Part shown: in pieces, positions 6,627-13,553 of the stretch | Layout of the letters: the number at the start of each line of letters is the position of its first letter | How positions within the stretch are numbered: the stretch's first letter is position 1 | Program-made: the position numbers and the translations under genes | The notes under the pieces: model-generated | Database searches by the model: none | What the model saw: the letters and a program-made list of their open reading frames with translations, nothing else | Told to the model about the DNA's origin: nothing | Assembly (NCBI GenBank): GCA_003171235.1 | Contig: PMYM01000149.1 | Span: 1-22,615, forward strand | Reading direction: 5' to 3' | Length of the DNA stretch: 22,615 nt | Source: Phycisphaerales bacterium | GTDB lineage: Bacteria > Planctomycetota > Phycisphaerae > SM23-33

Positions 6627-8006
6627 TTACGACGCGAGGATCTGCTTGGCTTCGCCGACCAGGTAGAAGCTGCCGGTGACGCAGATAAGGTCTTCGCGGC
6701 TGACGGCTGAGCGGGCCACGCGCAGGGCTTCCTTGAGGCTCTCGCAGACCTGGGCGTTCCGGCCGGATACTTCCTCGTACTTGCCGGCCAGGTCCTGGGG
6801 ATCGGCGGCGCGGGGGTTGTGACTGTGGGTGAAGATTACCTTGTCGGCCCCGCGGATGATGCGGTCGAGCATGCCGGCGATGTCCTTGTCGGCGGCGCAG
6901 CCAAAGATCACCACCATGCTGTCATAGGGGATGTACTGCCCGATGGCCCGCATGAGGCATTCGATGCTGGCGGCGTTGTGGGCGCCGTCGGCCAGGATGG
7001 TGGGGCTATCGCCCAGCTTTTCCATCCGCCCGCCCAGGCGCACCTGTTGCAGGCCGGCAATGGCCAGTTTGTCGTCGATCTTGAAGCCCTTGCTCTTGAG
7101 CTGGTCCAGCAGGGCCAGTGCCAGCCCGCAGTTGACGGCCTGGTGCTCGCCGGCCAGGGGCACCGGCAGGTGCTCGAACTGGCTGGTGGGGGTGGTCAGG
7201 CAGACGCGGGTCTGGGGTCCGGTGTCGCGCGAGTTCTCGAAGCGGAAGGAAAAGTCTATATTGTCGCCGGTGAAGAACAGCGGGGCGTTGGCGGCGGCGG
7301 CGGCCTTCTTCAGCGCGCTCTTGGCCGAGGGCGGCTGGAAGCAGGAAATGGCCGGCACGCCCGGCTTGATGATGCCGGCCTTCTCGGAGGCGATGGCCTC
7401 GATGGTCGTGCCCAATTGCTGCATGTGGTCCAGGCTGATGCTGGTCAGGCCCACCACCAGCGGGGTGATGACGTTGGTGGAGTCCAGCCGCCCGCCCAGG
7501 CCGGTCTCCACGACCGCCAGGTTCACGTTCTCGGCGGCGAAGTGCAGGAAGGCGATGGCCGTGAAAAGCTCGAAGAACGTGGGCTTTTCCTCCATCTTCT
7601 CCATGGCCTGGGCCACCTGGTTGATGTAGCGGGTCAGGGCGGCCTGGGTTATCATGTCGCCATTGATGACGATCCGCTCGCGGATGTCGATCATGTGCGG
7701 CGAGGTGTACAGGCCAACCTTGTACCCGCAGGCCTGCAGCATCTGCGCCAGCATGGTGCAGGTGGAGCCCTTGCCCTTGGTGCCGGCCACGTGCACGCAC
7801 TTGAGGCGGGCGTGCGGGTCGCCAAGCTTCTTGAGCAACAAGCGCATCCGGTCCAGGCTGAAAGTGTCACGGTTGTAGCGGACGCGCAGCATCTGTTCGT
7901 AGTCGGTCTGGCTGAACAGATAATTGAGCGCGGCCTCATACGTGCGGATAGGCTGCCGCTTACGAGGCTTAACCGGGGTTGTCTTCGAACTAGTCACCGT
8001 TGCCAT
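6627..8006 (-). CDS. folC: Bifunctional folylpolyglutamate synthase/dihydrofolate synthase
   Basis: FolC adds glutamate to dihydropteroate and then to reduced folates, using ATP, in the cytoplasm. The protein has 459 residues, slightly longer than the usual 420-440 because of a basic N-terminal extension of about 20 residues. YEAALNYLFS (residues 23-32) opens the family domain. HVAGTKGKGST (72-82) is the Mur-ligase-type P-loop, YTSPHMIDIRERI (100-112) the folate-binding loop, and ETGLGGRLDSTN (about 167-178) the second nucleotide motif. DHMQQLG and SEKAGIIKPG follow, and ADGAHN near 347 begins the C-terminal glutamate-ligase domain. A strong sigma-70-like promoter lies so close to the ATG that the transcript may be leaderless. 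A terminator follows, so folC looks like a single-gene unit. Confidence 0.96.
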   Translation of the reverse strand: MATVTSSKTTPVKPRKRQPIRTYEAALNYLFSQTDYEQMLRVRYNRDTFSLDRMRLLLKKLGDPHARLKCVHVAGTKGKGSTCTMLAQMLQACGYKVGLYTSPHMIDIRERIVINGDMITQAALTRYINQVAQAMEKMEEKPTFFELFTAIAFLHFAAENVNLAVVETGLGGRLDSTNVITPLVVGLTSISLDHMQQLGTTIEAIASEKAGIIKPGVPAISCFQPPSAKSALKKAAAAANAPLFFTGDNIDFSFRFENSRDTGPQTRVCLTTPTSQFEHLPVPLAGEHQAVNCGLALALLDQLKSKGFKIDDKLAIAGLQQVRLGGRMEKLGDSPTILADGAHNAASIECLMRAIGQYIPYDSMVVIFGCAADKDIAGMLDRIIRGADKVIFTHSHNPRAADPQDLAGKYEEVSGRNAQVCESLKEALRVARSAVSREDLICVTGSFYLVGEAKQILAS

Positions 8007-8016
8007 GATTGGCCGG

Positions 8017-8046
8017 AGTATAACAGCCCATATGCGAAACTGTCAA
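8017..8046 (-). promoter_or_regulatory. Sigma-70-type promoter for folC
   Basis: On the minus strand TTGACA (8041-8046) is followed by an 18-base spacer and TATACT (8017-8022). Transcription would begin near 8010, only a few bases before the folC ATG at 8006, and no Shine-Dalgarno is visible. Confidence 0.6.
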
Positions 8047-8130
8047 GGAAATAACTTACGGTTTCGGGCGTAAGTATTTGGCAGTGCGCCCGTTACGTAA
8101 TTACTGGCCCTTGCCTGGGCTTCTGCGAGG

Positions 8131-8158
8131 TTGACATCGGCCCCGCAGTGTCTAAATT
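8131..8158 (+). promoter_or_regulatory. Candidate promoter for the Gfo/Idh gene
   Basis: TTGACA at 8131-8136, a 16-base spacer, then TAAATT at 8153-8158. A start near 8165 would give a short leader before the ATG at 8189. The -35 is perfect and the -10 weak. Together with the folC promoter it makes 8007-8167 a divergent regulatory gap. Confidence 0.4.
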
Positions 8159-8188
8159 GAGAGTTCTTTGGACTCTTGGTCACGGGAG

Positions 8189-9229
8189 ATGGACGAAAAA
8201 CCACTGCGCATGGCCCTGGTGGGCACGGGCGAGTTTGGGCTTGGGCTGTTGGCGGCCCTGAAGCGGACTCCGCGCGTGCAGTTGGTGGGCCTGGCCGACC
8301 AGGACGCCTCGGCCGCCGCCCAGGCCGGCAAGCTCTGCGATTGCAGCCTCTACCAGGACAATCGGCAACTGCTCTCGCAAAGCCGCCCCCAGGCGGTGGC
8401 GATGGCCATTCCCCCCGCCTCCTCAGCCCACGTGGCGGCGATGGCCTTTGAGCGGGGATGCCACGTGTGGGCGGCCATGCCCATCGCCCCGGGCCTGGCC
8501 CAGGCCGTCGCCCTCTGCCGCCAGGCTGACCAGGCCGGCGTCAAGCTGGTGGTGGGGGCCTACCGGCGATTCATGCCCGGCTACGCCCGGGCCAGGGAAA
8601 TGTTGAGCCGCCTGGGGAAGGTCTATCACCTGGAGATGCAGTACCTGTTCAACTGGGGCGGCAGCCTGGGCTGGCGGGGCGACCGCTCCTCCGGCGGCGG
8701 GGCGCTGATGGAATTGGGCAGCCATGCCCTGGATCTGGCCATCTGGATGCTGGGCCTGCCCCAGAGCGTCTACTGCGCCATGGGGACGGACCAGCGGCCC
8801 AGCGGCACGCGCCAGGGCCTCTACGACAGCGACGATACGGCCTGCCTGGTGCTCCGCTATGGCCAGGGGGCCTCGGCCTGCCTGACCGTAAGCCGCTCGC
8901 TGGCGCCCTTTCGCGAGGAATTGACCATCCACGGAGAGGAAGGCTCGCTCCAGGCCCAGCCCCACCAGTGCACGCTGCGCGACCGCCAGGGGGCGGTGCG
9001 GGAGAGTTTTCGCCAGGAGCAGACCCCGACGGAGGCGCTGGCGAGGCAGTTGGAGGCCTTCGTCGCCGACTTGGCCGGGGAGGCGCGCTGCCGCTGCTCG
9101 GCTTGGGAAAACCTGCTGGCCATGGCCTGCGTCGAGGCCGGCTACCTTTCCGACCGCACCAACCAGCCCGAAAACCCACAGGCCTTGCTGGCCGGTTATA
9201 ATATTGCGCTGGGCGACTGCACCAGATAG
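8189..9229 (+). CDS. Gfo/Idh/MocA family oxidoreductase lacking the catalytic Lys
   Basis: 346 residues from the ATG at 8189; a TTG seven codons upstream (8168) is the alternative. RMALVGTGEFGLG at the N-terminus is the Rossmann GxGxxG motif for NAD(P). The usual second-domain signature GGGxLxDxGxHxxD is present as GGALMELGSHALDLAIW, with the catalytic-site His and Asp. The conserved EKP motif, normally after a KHVxCEKP strand, reads CHVWAAMPIAP: Glu and the catalytic Lys are replaced by Ala and Met, while Pro is kept. Members of this family usually oxidise or reduce sugars or inositols; loss of the Lys suggests altered chemistry or a binding role. The next gene, a D-lyxose isomerase, lies 78 bases downstream on the same strand, so a shared sugar pathway is plausible. 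Confidence 0.9.
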   Translation: MDEKPLRMALVGTGEFGLGLLAALKRTPRVQLVGLADQDASAAAQAGKLCDCSLYQDNRQLLSQSRPQAVAMAIPPASSAHVAAMAFERGCHVWAAMPIAPGLAQAVALCRQADQAGVKLVVGAYRRFMPGYARAREMLSRLGKVYHLEMQYLFNWGGSLGWRGDRSSGGGALMELGSHALDLAIWMLGLPQSVYCAMGTDQRPSGTRQGLYDSDDTACLVLRYGQGASACLTVSRSLAPFREELTIHGEEGSLQAQPHQCTLRDRQGAVRESFRQEQTPTEALARQLEAFVADLAGEARCRCSAWENLLAMACVEAGYLSDRTNQPENPQALLAGYNIALGDCTR

Positions 9230-9307
9230 CCCTTGAGCGGCCGGCGCGGAGTCACGCCGCGCATGAGCGAATGGGACAACCGGCCTGAGCTTCCGGAGAA
9301 AGCGTAA

Positions 9308-10000
9308 ATGAAACGTAGCGAGATCGACAGCGCCATACAAGAGATGCTGGACTTCCTGGCCGGATGCAGGTTCTTCCTGCCCCCCTGGGCGAAGCTCTTG
9401 CCCAAGCAATGGACGCGCATCGGCCTGGAGGCCGACGAAATCCGCCGCCACCGCCTGGGCTGGGACGTGACCGACTTCGGCAGCGGCAACTTCGCCAAGA
9501 TCGGGCTGACGCTTTTCACCCTGCGCAACGGCCTGCCGGCCCTGTCGGGCTCGGCCCCCGGGGCCAAGGACTATTGCGAAAAGGTGATGCTGGCCCGGGA
9601 GAACCAGGAAACCCCCTATCACTACCACTACACCAAGATGGAGGACCTGATCAATCGCGGCGGCGGGCGGCTGGTCATTCGCCTGTACAACTCCACCGAG
9701 GACGAGAAGCTCGACGAGCAGCGCGACGTCGGCGTGCAGGTGGACGGCTTCACCAAGACCATGCCCGCCGGCAGCGAGTTGATCCTGGAGCCGGGCGAGT
9801 CGGTCACGCTGGTGCCCAACCTGTACCACTCCTTCTGGGCCATGCCCGGAGGGGGGCACGTGCTGGTGGGCGAAGTCAGCCGCGTCAACGACGACACCCG
9901 CGACAACCGCTTCCTGGAGGCCCTGCCGCGTTATCCGGCCATCGAGGAAGACGCCCCCGCCCACTTCGTGCTCTGCCACGAATATCCCCCGGCTAGGTAA
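9308..10000 (+). CDS. D-lyxose/D-mannose ketol-isomerase (cupin type)
   Basis: This metal-dependent cupin enzyme interconverts D-lyxose with D-xylulose and often D-mannose with D-fructose. The 230-residue length matches the family (about 227). GGAG lies about nine bases before the ATG. The metal ligands are readable: His105 and His107 in TPYHYHYTKMED, Glu112, and His174 in NLYHSFW. The spacing agrees with the Mn-binding set described for the E. coli O157:H7 enzyme (two His, Glu, His). FGSGNFAKIGLTLFTLRNG and YCEKVMLARENQETP are also typical of the family. It follows the Gfo/Idh gene on the same strand and precedes a secreted SUMF1 protein, with a family A repeat between. The family call is firm; the preferred sugar is inferred. 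Confidence 0.93.
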   Translation: MKRSEIDSAIQEMLDFLAGCRFFLPPWAKLLPKQWTRIGLEADEIRRHRLGWDVTDFGSGNFAKIGLTLFTLRNGLPALSGSAPGAKDYCEKVMLARENQETPYHYHYTKMEDLINRGGGRLVIRLYNSTEDEKLDEQRDVGVQVDGFTKTMPAGSELILEPGESVTLVPNLYHSFWAMPGGGHVLVGEVSRVNDDTRDNRFLEALPRYPAIEEDAPAHFVLCHEYPPAR

Positions 10001-10009
10001 AAAACAGCG

Positions 10010-10040
10010 TTCACCACAAAGAGCGCAAAGAACACAAAGA
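10010..10040 (+). repeat. Family A repeat, copy 3
   Basis: TTCACCACAAAGAGCGCAAAG followed by AACACAAAG, directly after the lyxose isomerase gene and before the SUMF1 gene. Confidence 0.78.
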
Positions 10041-10105
10041 CTGACTGGAATCCTTAGGGACTCTAACAGAACCTACGCGGAGCCGCGTTGCGGAAAGGAC
10101 TGGAT

Positions 10106-11389
10106 ATGAGACAGTTGTCGTGGGTGGTTGTCGGGGCGTTGCTGGTTGTGTTTGGTCTTGCAGGTCTGGTTCCGGCGGCGGAGGCCAAGCCCACGTCGGC
10201 CGCGGAAGTGAAACCCGCGGCGACTGGCGCCCAGGTCACCCTCAAGGGCGTGATGATGACTGAAGCATCCTGCACCTCCAAACCGGCAAAAGATGCGGAT
10301 AAGACGCTGGTATTGTTTGCCGTGGAAGGAACCCCCGAGGTGGCCGCCACGCTGGACGACATCATGAAGAAGCACTACCCCGGCGACAGCATTGATGCCG
10401 ACCAGGCCCGGAAGATACTGGAAGAATGGGAACGACGGCTGAAATACTACATTACTCCCGGCGATCTCACAGCGCAGAAGGAGAATGCGGCCCGGTGGCG
10501 CAATCCGGCCAAGGCCGTGACCGGAGTTATTTCCGAAAAGGACGGGAAGAAATGGATCACCCCCAGCAAGATAGAACCGGCCAAGCTGAAGTATCCCGAC
10601 AAAATGCTGGCGCCCGACAAACCTCTTGCCATGCCCGCCAAGGAGCCGCTGCTCCTGAAGGTCGACGATGCCTTGTCCCTGAAATGCATCCTGTTGCCGG
10701 CCGGGAGATTCTTCGAACGCGTTCCCTTCTATGCCACCTATGAGTACGAAGGCAACCAGATGCGCTACGATGATGACTATCCGCGAATGGTGACGCTGAC
10801 CAAGCCCTTTTACCTGGCCGAGATTCCCGTGACCCAGGAAATGTACCAGGCGGTCATGGGCAGCAATCCCAGCGAGCAGCAGGGTCTTCAACTCCCGGTT
10901 ACACGAGTCCCAGCCGCCGATATCCGGAAGTTCTGCCAGATCCTGTCGGAAAAGAATGGCCGGAATGTCCGCCTGCCCACGGCGGCCCAGCGGGAATACG
11001 CCGCCCGCGTAGGCTCCTCTAATCCCTCCACCAATGCCAACTACGCCGACCAGGTTAACGCGGCCCCTGATGGCAAATCGCTTTTGCCGGTGAAGTCCAA
11101 ACAGTCCAATGCCTGGGGTCTGTATGACATGTTCGGTTGCGCGTGGGAAATCGTGGGCAGCGGACTGACGTTCCATCGCGACGACGAAGCCGACCCGCAC
11201 TCCCCCGGCAAGGATACCAACGAGTGGGCGTCCCACGGCGGCATGGGTCGTAATGCTTTTTCGTGGACCACCAGCCGCGAGGGAGTCGGCGATGGCACGG
11301 GGACGGGCTACACACTCACGAAATTCCGCGTCGCCGTGGATGCCACGCCGGAAGAGATCGCCGAAATGGAGAAGGCGGCGAAGAAATAG
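10106..11389 (+). CDS. Secreted SUMF1/formylglycine-generating-enzyme-like protein, probably not catalytic
   Basis: The start is the ATG at 10106 with AAAGG about seven bases upstream, giving 427 residues. A signal peptide is clear: MRQLSWVVVGALLVVFGLAG, then a likely cut after PAAEA near residue 27. Residues 30-190 are charged and unrecognised. From about residue 200 the SUMF1 fold appears: MVTLTKPFYLAEIPVTQEMY, then VMGSNPS, VRLPTAAQREYAAR and NAWGLYDMFGCAWEIV, with the closing KFRVAVD. This matches the usual FxxGxxEVTxxxY, RLPTEAEWEYA and GLxDMxGNVWEW series. The final RGGSW and CR(x)A region, which carries the active-site Cys pair of true sulfatase-activating enzymes, is missing or diverged. 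I therefore read it as an extracytoplasmic binding or scaffold protein. Sixteen further in-frame sense codons follow the TAG. Confidence 0.85.
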   Translation: MRQLSWVVVGALLVVFGLAGLVPAAEAKPTSAAEVKPAATGAQVTLKGVMMTEASCTSKPAKDADKTLVLFAVEGTPEVAATLDDIMKKHYPGDSIDADQARKILEEWERRLKYYITPGDLTAQKENAARWRNPAKAVTGVISEKDGKKWITPSKIEPAKLKYPDKMLAPDKPLAMPAKEPLLLKVDDALSLKCILLPAGRFFERVPFYATYEYEGNQMRYDDDYPRMVTLTKPFYLAEIPVTQEMYQAVMGSNPSEQQGLQLPVTRVPAADIRKFCQILSEKNGRNVRLPTAAQREYAARVGSSNPSTNANYADQVNAAPDGKSLLPVKSKQSNAWGLYDMFGCAWEIVGSGLTFHRDDEADPHSPGKDTNEWASHGGMGRNAFSWTTSREGVGDGTGTGYTLTKFRVAVDATPEEIAEMEKAAKK

Positions 11390-11490
11390 GGCGGCTTCGC
11401 CAGTGCCCTGCTGACCAAGCTGGTTAAGGAAAACAACTGAAACGGTCTAAGGTGAAAGACGGGCAAGGCAGCGGCTACACGGTCGCATGA
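11390..11490 (+). pseudogene. Possible coding remnant downstream of the SUMF1 gene
   Basis: Directly after the TAG the same frame continues for 16 sense codons (GGFASALLTKLVKENN) to a TGA at 11438-11440. In another frame 11458-11487 reads DGQGSGYTVA, resembling GDGTGTGYTLT near the end of the SUMF1 domain. Together these could be the decayed tail of a longer gene or of a tandem copy. The evidence is short and weak. The rest of 11491-11617 holds no gene. Confidence 0.25.
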
Positions 11491-11587
11491 TGTATTGCTG
11501 TCGGCCTGTTTGCAGCACCCCGCCTTCCCGGAAGAACTATGACCATGTCCACAACACGCGCTCCGCCGTGTTTCAACTGTAGAATTT

Positions 11588-11621
11588 CTTCTTGGTGTTC
11601 TTCGTGCTCTTGGTGGTTCAC
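11588..11621 (-). repeat. Family A repeat copy 4, supplying the esterase stop codon
   Basis: On the minus strand this reads GTGAACCACCAAGAGCACGA, then AGAACACCAAGAAG. The TGA within the opening GTGAACCACC is the stop codon of the esterase gene. Confidence 0.78.
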
Positions 11622-12352
11622 TTCCCCTTCTTCTCTATCAGGTGGCGTTTGACGAACGCCAGCGTGTCGGGGATGTGGCCGCCGAAGTATCCCCAGTCGT
11701 GGCCGCCGGGGTTTTCCTGGTAGATGTGCGGCAGGCCGATCTTGGCCAGGTGGGCGTGGAAACTGCGGTTGTGCCCGATGAGGAAGTCGTCCACCCCGCA
11801 ATCAAACCGCAGGGCCAGCTTCTTGCCCGACCGCACAAACCGCCGTGCCAGTTGGAAGAGGTCGTAGTCGCCGTCCTTGCCCACCTGCAGCTCCTTCCAG
11901 CGCGAGAGCTTTGGATTGTGGAAGCCCAAAGCCGACGAGTGCCCGCCGGCCACGCTGAACAGCTCCGGGTGCCGCAGGGCCAGCATGATCGCCCCGTAGC
12001 CGCCCATGGATAGGCCGGCGATCGCCCGCCCGCGCCGCGCGGGGATGGTGTTGAAGGTGCGGTCGATGTACCCGACCACGTCCTTGACGATGTGGTCCTC
12101 ATAGGCTGCGCCCCCCGGTCGGGGATCGTTACAGTAAAAACTCCGCCCGCCGTCGGGCATGACGATGATCAGCGGCAGTTGGTAAACGTTCCACTCGATG
12201 GCCGACAATCGCAGCCAGGACTGGTAGCTGTCCGACATCCCGTGCAGCAGGTACAGCACCGGCAGGGGCTTGCTGGACTCCGGCAGCAGCACGTTCATCG
12301 AGGTGTTCTGGCCGATCGAGGGGGCCATCCAGTTGATTGTCAGCAAGGCCAT
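11618..12352 (-). CDS. Esterase of the FrmB/tributyrin-esterase (esterase D) family
   Basis: 244 residues from the ATG at 12352, which has AAGGAG five bases upstream. A 40-residue upstream extension encodes only repeat-derived sequence (NRSTDSPIHRF) and is rejected. It is an alpha/beta hydrolase: VLYLLHGMSDSY (32-43) gives the oxyanion region, AGLSMGGYGA (112-121) the nucleophile Ser115, DCGVDDFL (184-191) the acid region and NPGGHDWGYF (214-223) the catalytic His218. This arrangement matches S-formylglutathione hydrolases, tributyrin esterases and antigen-85-like enzymes. There is no signal peptide, so it is probably cytoplasmic, hydrolysing short acyl esters, possibly acetylated sugars. It is transcribed away from the nitrilase gene, with an inverted repeat (family D) in between. 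Confidence 0.9.
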   Translation of the reverse strand: MALLTINWMAPSIGQNTSMNVLLPESSKPLPVLYLLHGMSDSYQSWLRLSAIEWNVYQLPLIIVMPDGGRSFYCNDPRPGGAAYEDHIVKDVVGYIDRTFNTIPARRGRAIAGLSMGGYGAIMLALRHPELFSVAGGHSSALGFHNPKLSRWKELQVGKDGDYDLFQLARRFVRSGKKLALRFDCGVDDFLIGHNRSFHAHLAKIGLPHIYQENPGGHDWGYFGGHIPDTLAFVKRHLIEKKGK

Positions 12353-12370
12353 GGGCACTCCTTGGTGAAA

Positions 12371-12473
12371 GGTGAATCGGTGAATCGGTGAATCGGTTGA
12401 TCGGTTAATCGGGGAACCGGTTTGCACTTTAGACAACGCTCCGATTAACCGATTCACTGATTCACCGATCAAC
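12371..12473. repeat. Family D inverted repeat (GAATCGGTGAATCGGT)
   Basis: The left arm at 12371-12412 repeats GGTGAATC/GGTTGATC/GGTTAATC in steps of eight or nine bases. The right arm at 12441-12473 is its imperfect reverse complement (CCGATTAACCGATTCACTGA and on). About 28 bases separate them. A related single arm lies at 20774-20810. It fills the divergent gap between the esterase and nitrilase genes. Confidence 0.8.
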
Positions 12474-12523
12474 TACGGTCTGTCCGCCGCAGATTCTATT
12501 GACACGAAAGGCCTGTGCAAGAG

Positions 12524-13384
12524 ATGATTCAGGATATGAAAAAACTAATTATCGGAGCCTGGCAGGGGCGGTGCGTGGACGGGGATGTGGACGCCAACGT
12601 GGCGCGGGCAAAGGCCGCCATAGATGAAGCCGCCAAGGCCGGCTGTCAGTTCCTCTGCCTGCCCGAGACCTTCCTGACCGGCTCGGGCACGGTTGAGGAA
12701 ATCCGCAAGGTGGCCATCCCGCTCACCGACCCGCGCCTGAAGGCCTTGGCCAGGCACGCCGGCAAGCGAAACGTGGTCACGCTGGTGGGCCTGGCCGAGA
12801 AGCGCGGCCGGCGCTACGCTGTCACGCAGGCCATCCTGGCCGGTGGCAAGATCGCCGGGACGTACGTCAAGACCATGCCCACCGGCTGGGACTGGGACTT
12901 CTCGCAGTGGTACGACGACAACCTGCCGGTCTGGCACTTCAAGGGCCTGACCTTCGGCGTAATCGTCTGCCACGACAGCAGCTTCCCCGAGGTGGCCGCC
13001 ACCATGGCCTGGAAGGGCGCCCGCGTCATCTTCTCCCCCCACTTCAACAACCTGCCGCGCAACCGCATGAACGACCATCGCCTGCTGGTGCGGAACAACC
13101 ACGTCGGCATTGCCGCCCACAACAACGTGGTGGTGGTGCGGGCCAACGTGGTGGGGCACTGGGAGCGAAACGACGCCTTCGGCTACGGCGACTCGGCCAT
13201 CTTCGGCCCCAACGGCGTGCCGCTGGTCGAGGCCGGGCTGTTTGTCGAAAAGCTCATCACCGCCGACGTGGCCCCGTACCTGGACGGCAAGAACTCCTGG
13301 CGGGATCGCACCGAGCTCCGCCGGCCGATCATCGACGAATTGCACAAGGCCGCCACCGCCGCCCTGAAACGTGCAGGCAAATAA
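12524..13384 (+). CDS. Carbon-nitrogen hydrolase (nitrilase superfamily)
   Basis: 286 residues from the ATG at 12524; the ATG at 12536 (MKKLIIGAWQ) is equally possible. The nitrilase catalytic triad is complete: Glu48 in LCLPETFLTG, Lys116 in GTYVKTMPTG and Cys149 in GVIVCHDSSFPE. The surrounding pattern, including RNNHVGIAAHNNVVVVRANV and SAIFGPNGVPL, fits the carbon-nitrogen hydrolase branch that cleaves amides or carbamoyl groups (N-carbamoyl amidohydrolase or omega-amidase type). The WDWDFSQWYDDNLPVWHFKG insert between Lys and Cys is not typical of any branch I can name. It is cytoplasmic and probably a single-gene unit, since a terminator follows 58 bases after the stop. The substrate is not deducible. 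Confidence 0.92.
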   Translation: MIQDMKKLIIGAWQGRCVDGDVDANVARAKAAIDEAAKAGCQFLCLPETFLTGSGTVEEIRKVAIPLTDPRLKALARHAGKRNVVTLVGLAEKRGRRYAVTQAILAGGKIAGTYVKTMPTGWDWDFSQWYDDNLPVWHFKGLTFGVIVCHDSSFPEVAATMAWKGARVIFSPHFNNLPRNRMNDHRLLVRNNHVGIAAHNNVVVVRANVVGHWERNDAFGYGDSAIFGPNGVPLVEAGLFVEKLITADVAPYLDGKNSWRDRTELRRPIIDELHKAATAALKRAGK

Positions 13385-13441
13385 GACTTAGCCGCGAACA
13401 ACGCGAACAAGCCAAGTGCGAAAGTGCGGAGTCTTAGTTAG

Positions 13442-13467
13442 CCCCCGACGTTAGTCGGGGGTTTCTT
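13442..13467 (+). terminator. Rho-independent terminator after the nitrilase gene
   Basis: An 8-bp stem CCCCCGAC/GTCGGGGG (13442-13449, 13454-13461) with loop GTTA is followed by TTTCTT. The stem is identical to that of the folC terminator at 6551-6570. Confidence 0.88.
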
Positions 13468-13486
13468 CCGTTGCTAGGGCCACGAA

Positions 13487-13516
13487 CATGGTCACGCGAA
13501 AAGAAGCGTGACCATG
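13487..13516. repeat. Long perfect hairpin, TGGCATGG-type palindrome
   Basis: Arms CATGGTCACGC (13487-13497) and GCGTGACCATG (13506-13516) form a perfect 11-bp stem with an 8-base loop. Read on the minus strand it begins TGGCATGG, like both halves of the 5058-5163 array. Just after it GTCAATT/AATTGAC forms a smaller palindrome around 13523-13539. No T-tract follows in either direction. Confidence 0.78.
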
Positions 13517-13553
13517 CCACCCAGTCAATTGAAAATTGACAATTGTAAATCGT

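Noticed and set aside
6819..8054. A 411-codon open frame on the plus strand
   Set aside because: Antisense to folC; the translation has shadow-frame composition and no motif.
8423..9979. A 518-codon open frame on the minus strand
   Set aside because: It is antisense to the Gfo/Idh and lyxose isomerase genes, both with clear family motifs; its translation is low-complexity Gly/Ala/Val/His/Gln-rich sequence typical of GC-rich shadow frames.
10073..11236. A 387-codon open frame on the minus strand
   Set aside because: Antisense to the SUMF1 gene, which has a signal peptide and domain motifs; the shadow frame has none.
12353..12472. N-terminal extension of the esterase frame by 40 codons
   Set aside because: It translates the family D inverted repeat; a strong AAGGAG precedes the internal ATG at 12352.
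12371..12473. CRISPR array
   Set aside because: The unit is only eight or nine bases with no spacers, and the two blocks are inverted to each other.
12499..12527. Promoter for the nitrilase gene (TTGACA at 12499)
   Set aside because: The -35 is perfect, but the matching -10 would overlap the start codon region and is poor, so the real promoter is probably elsewhere.
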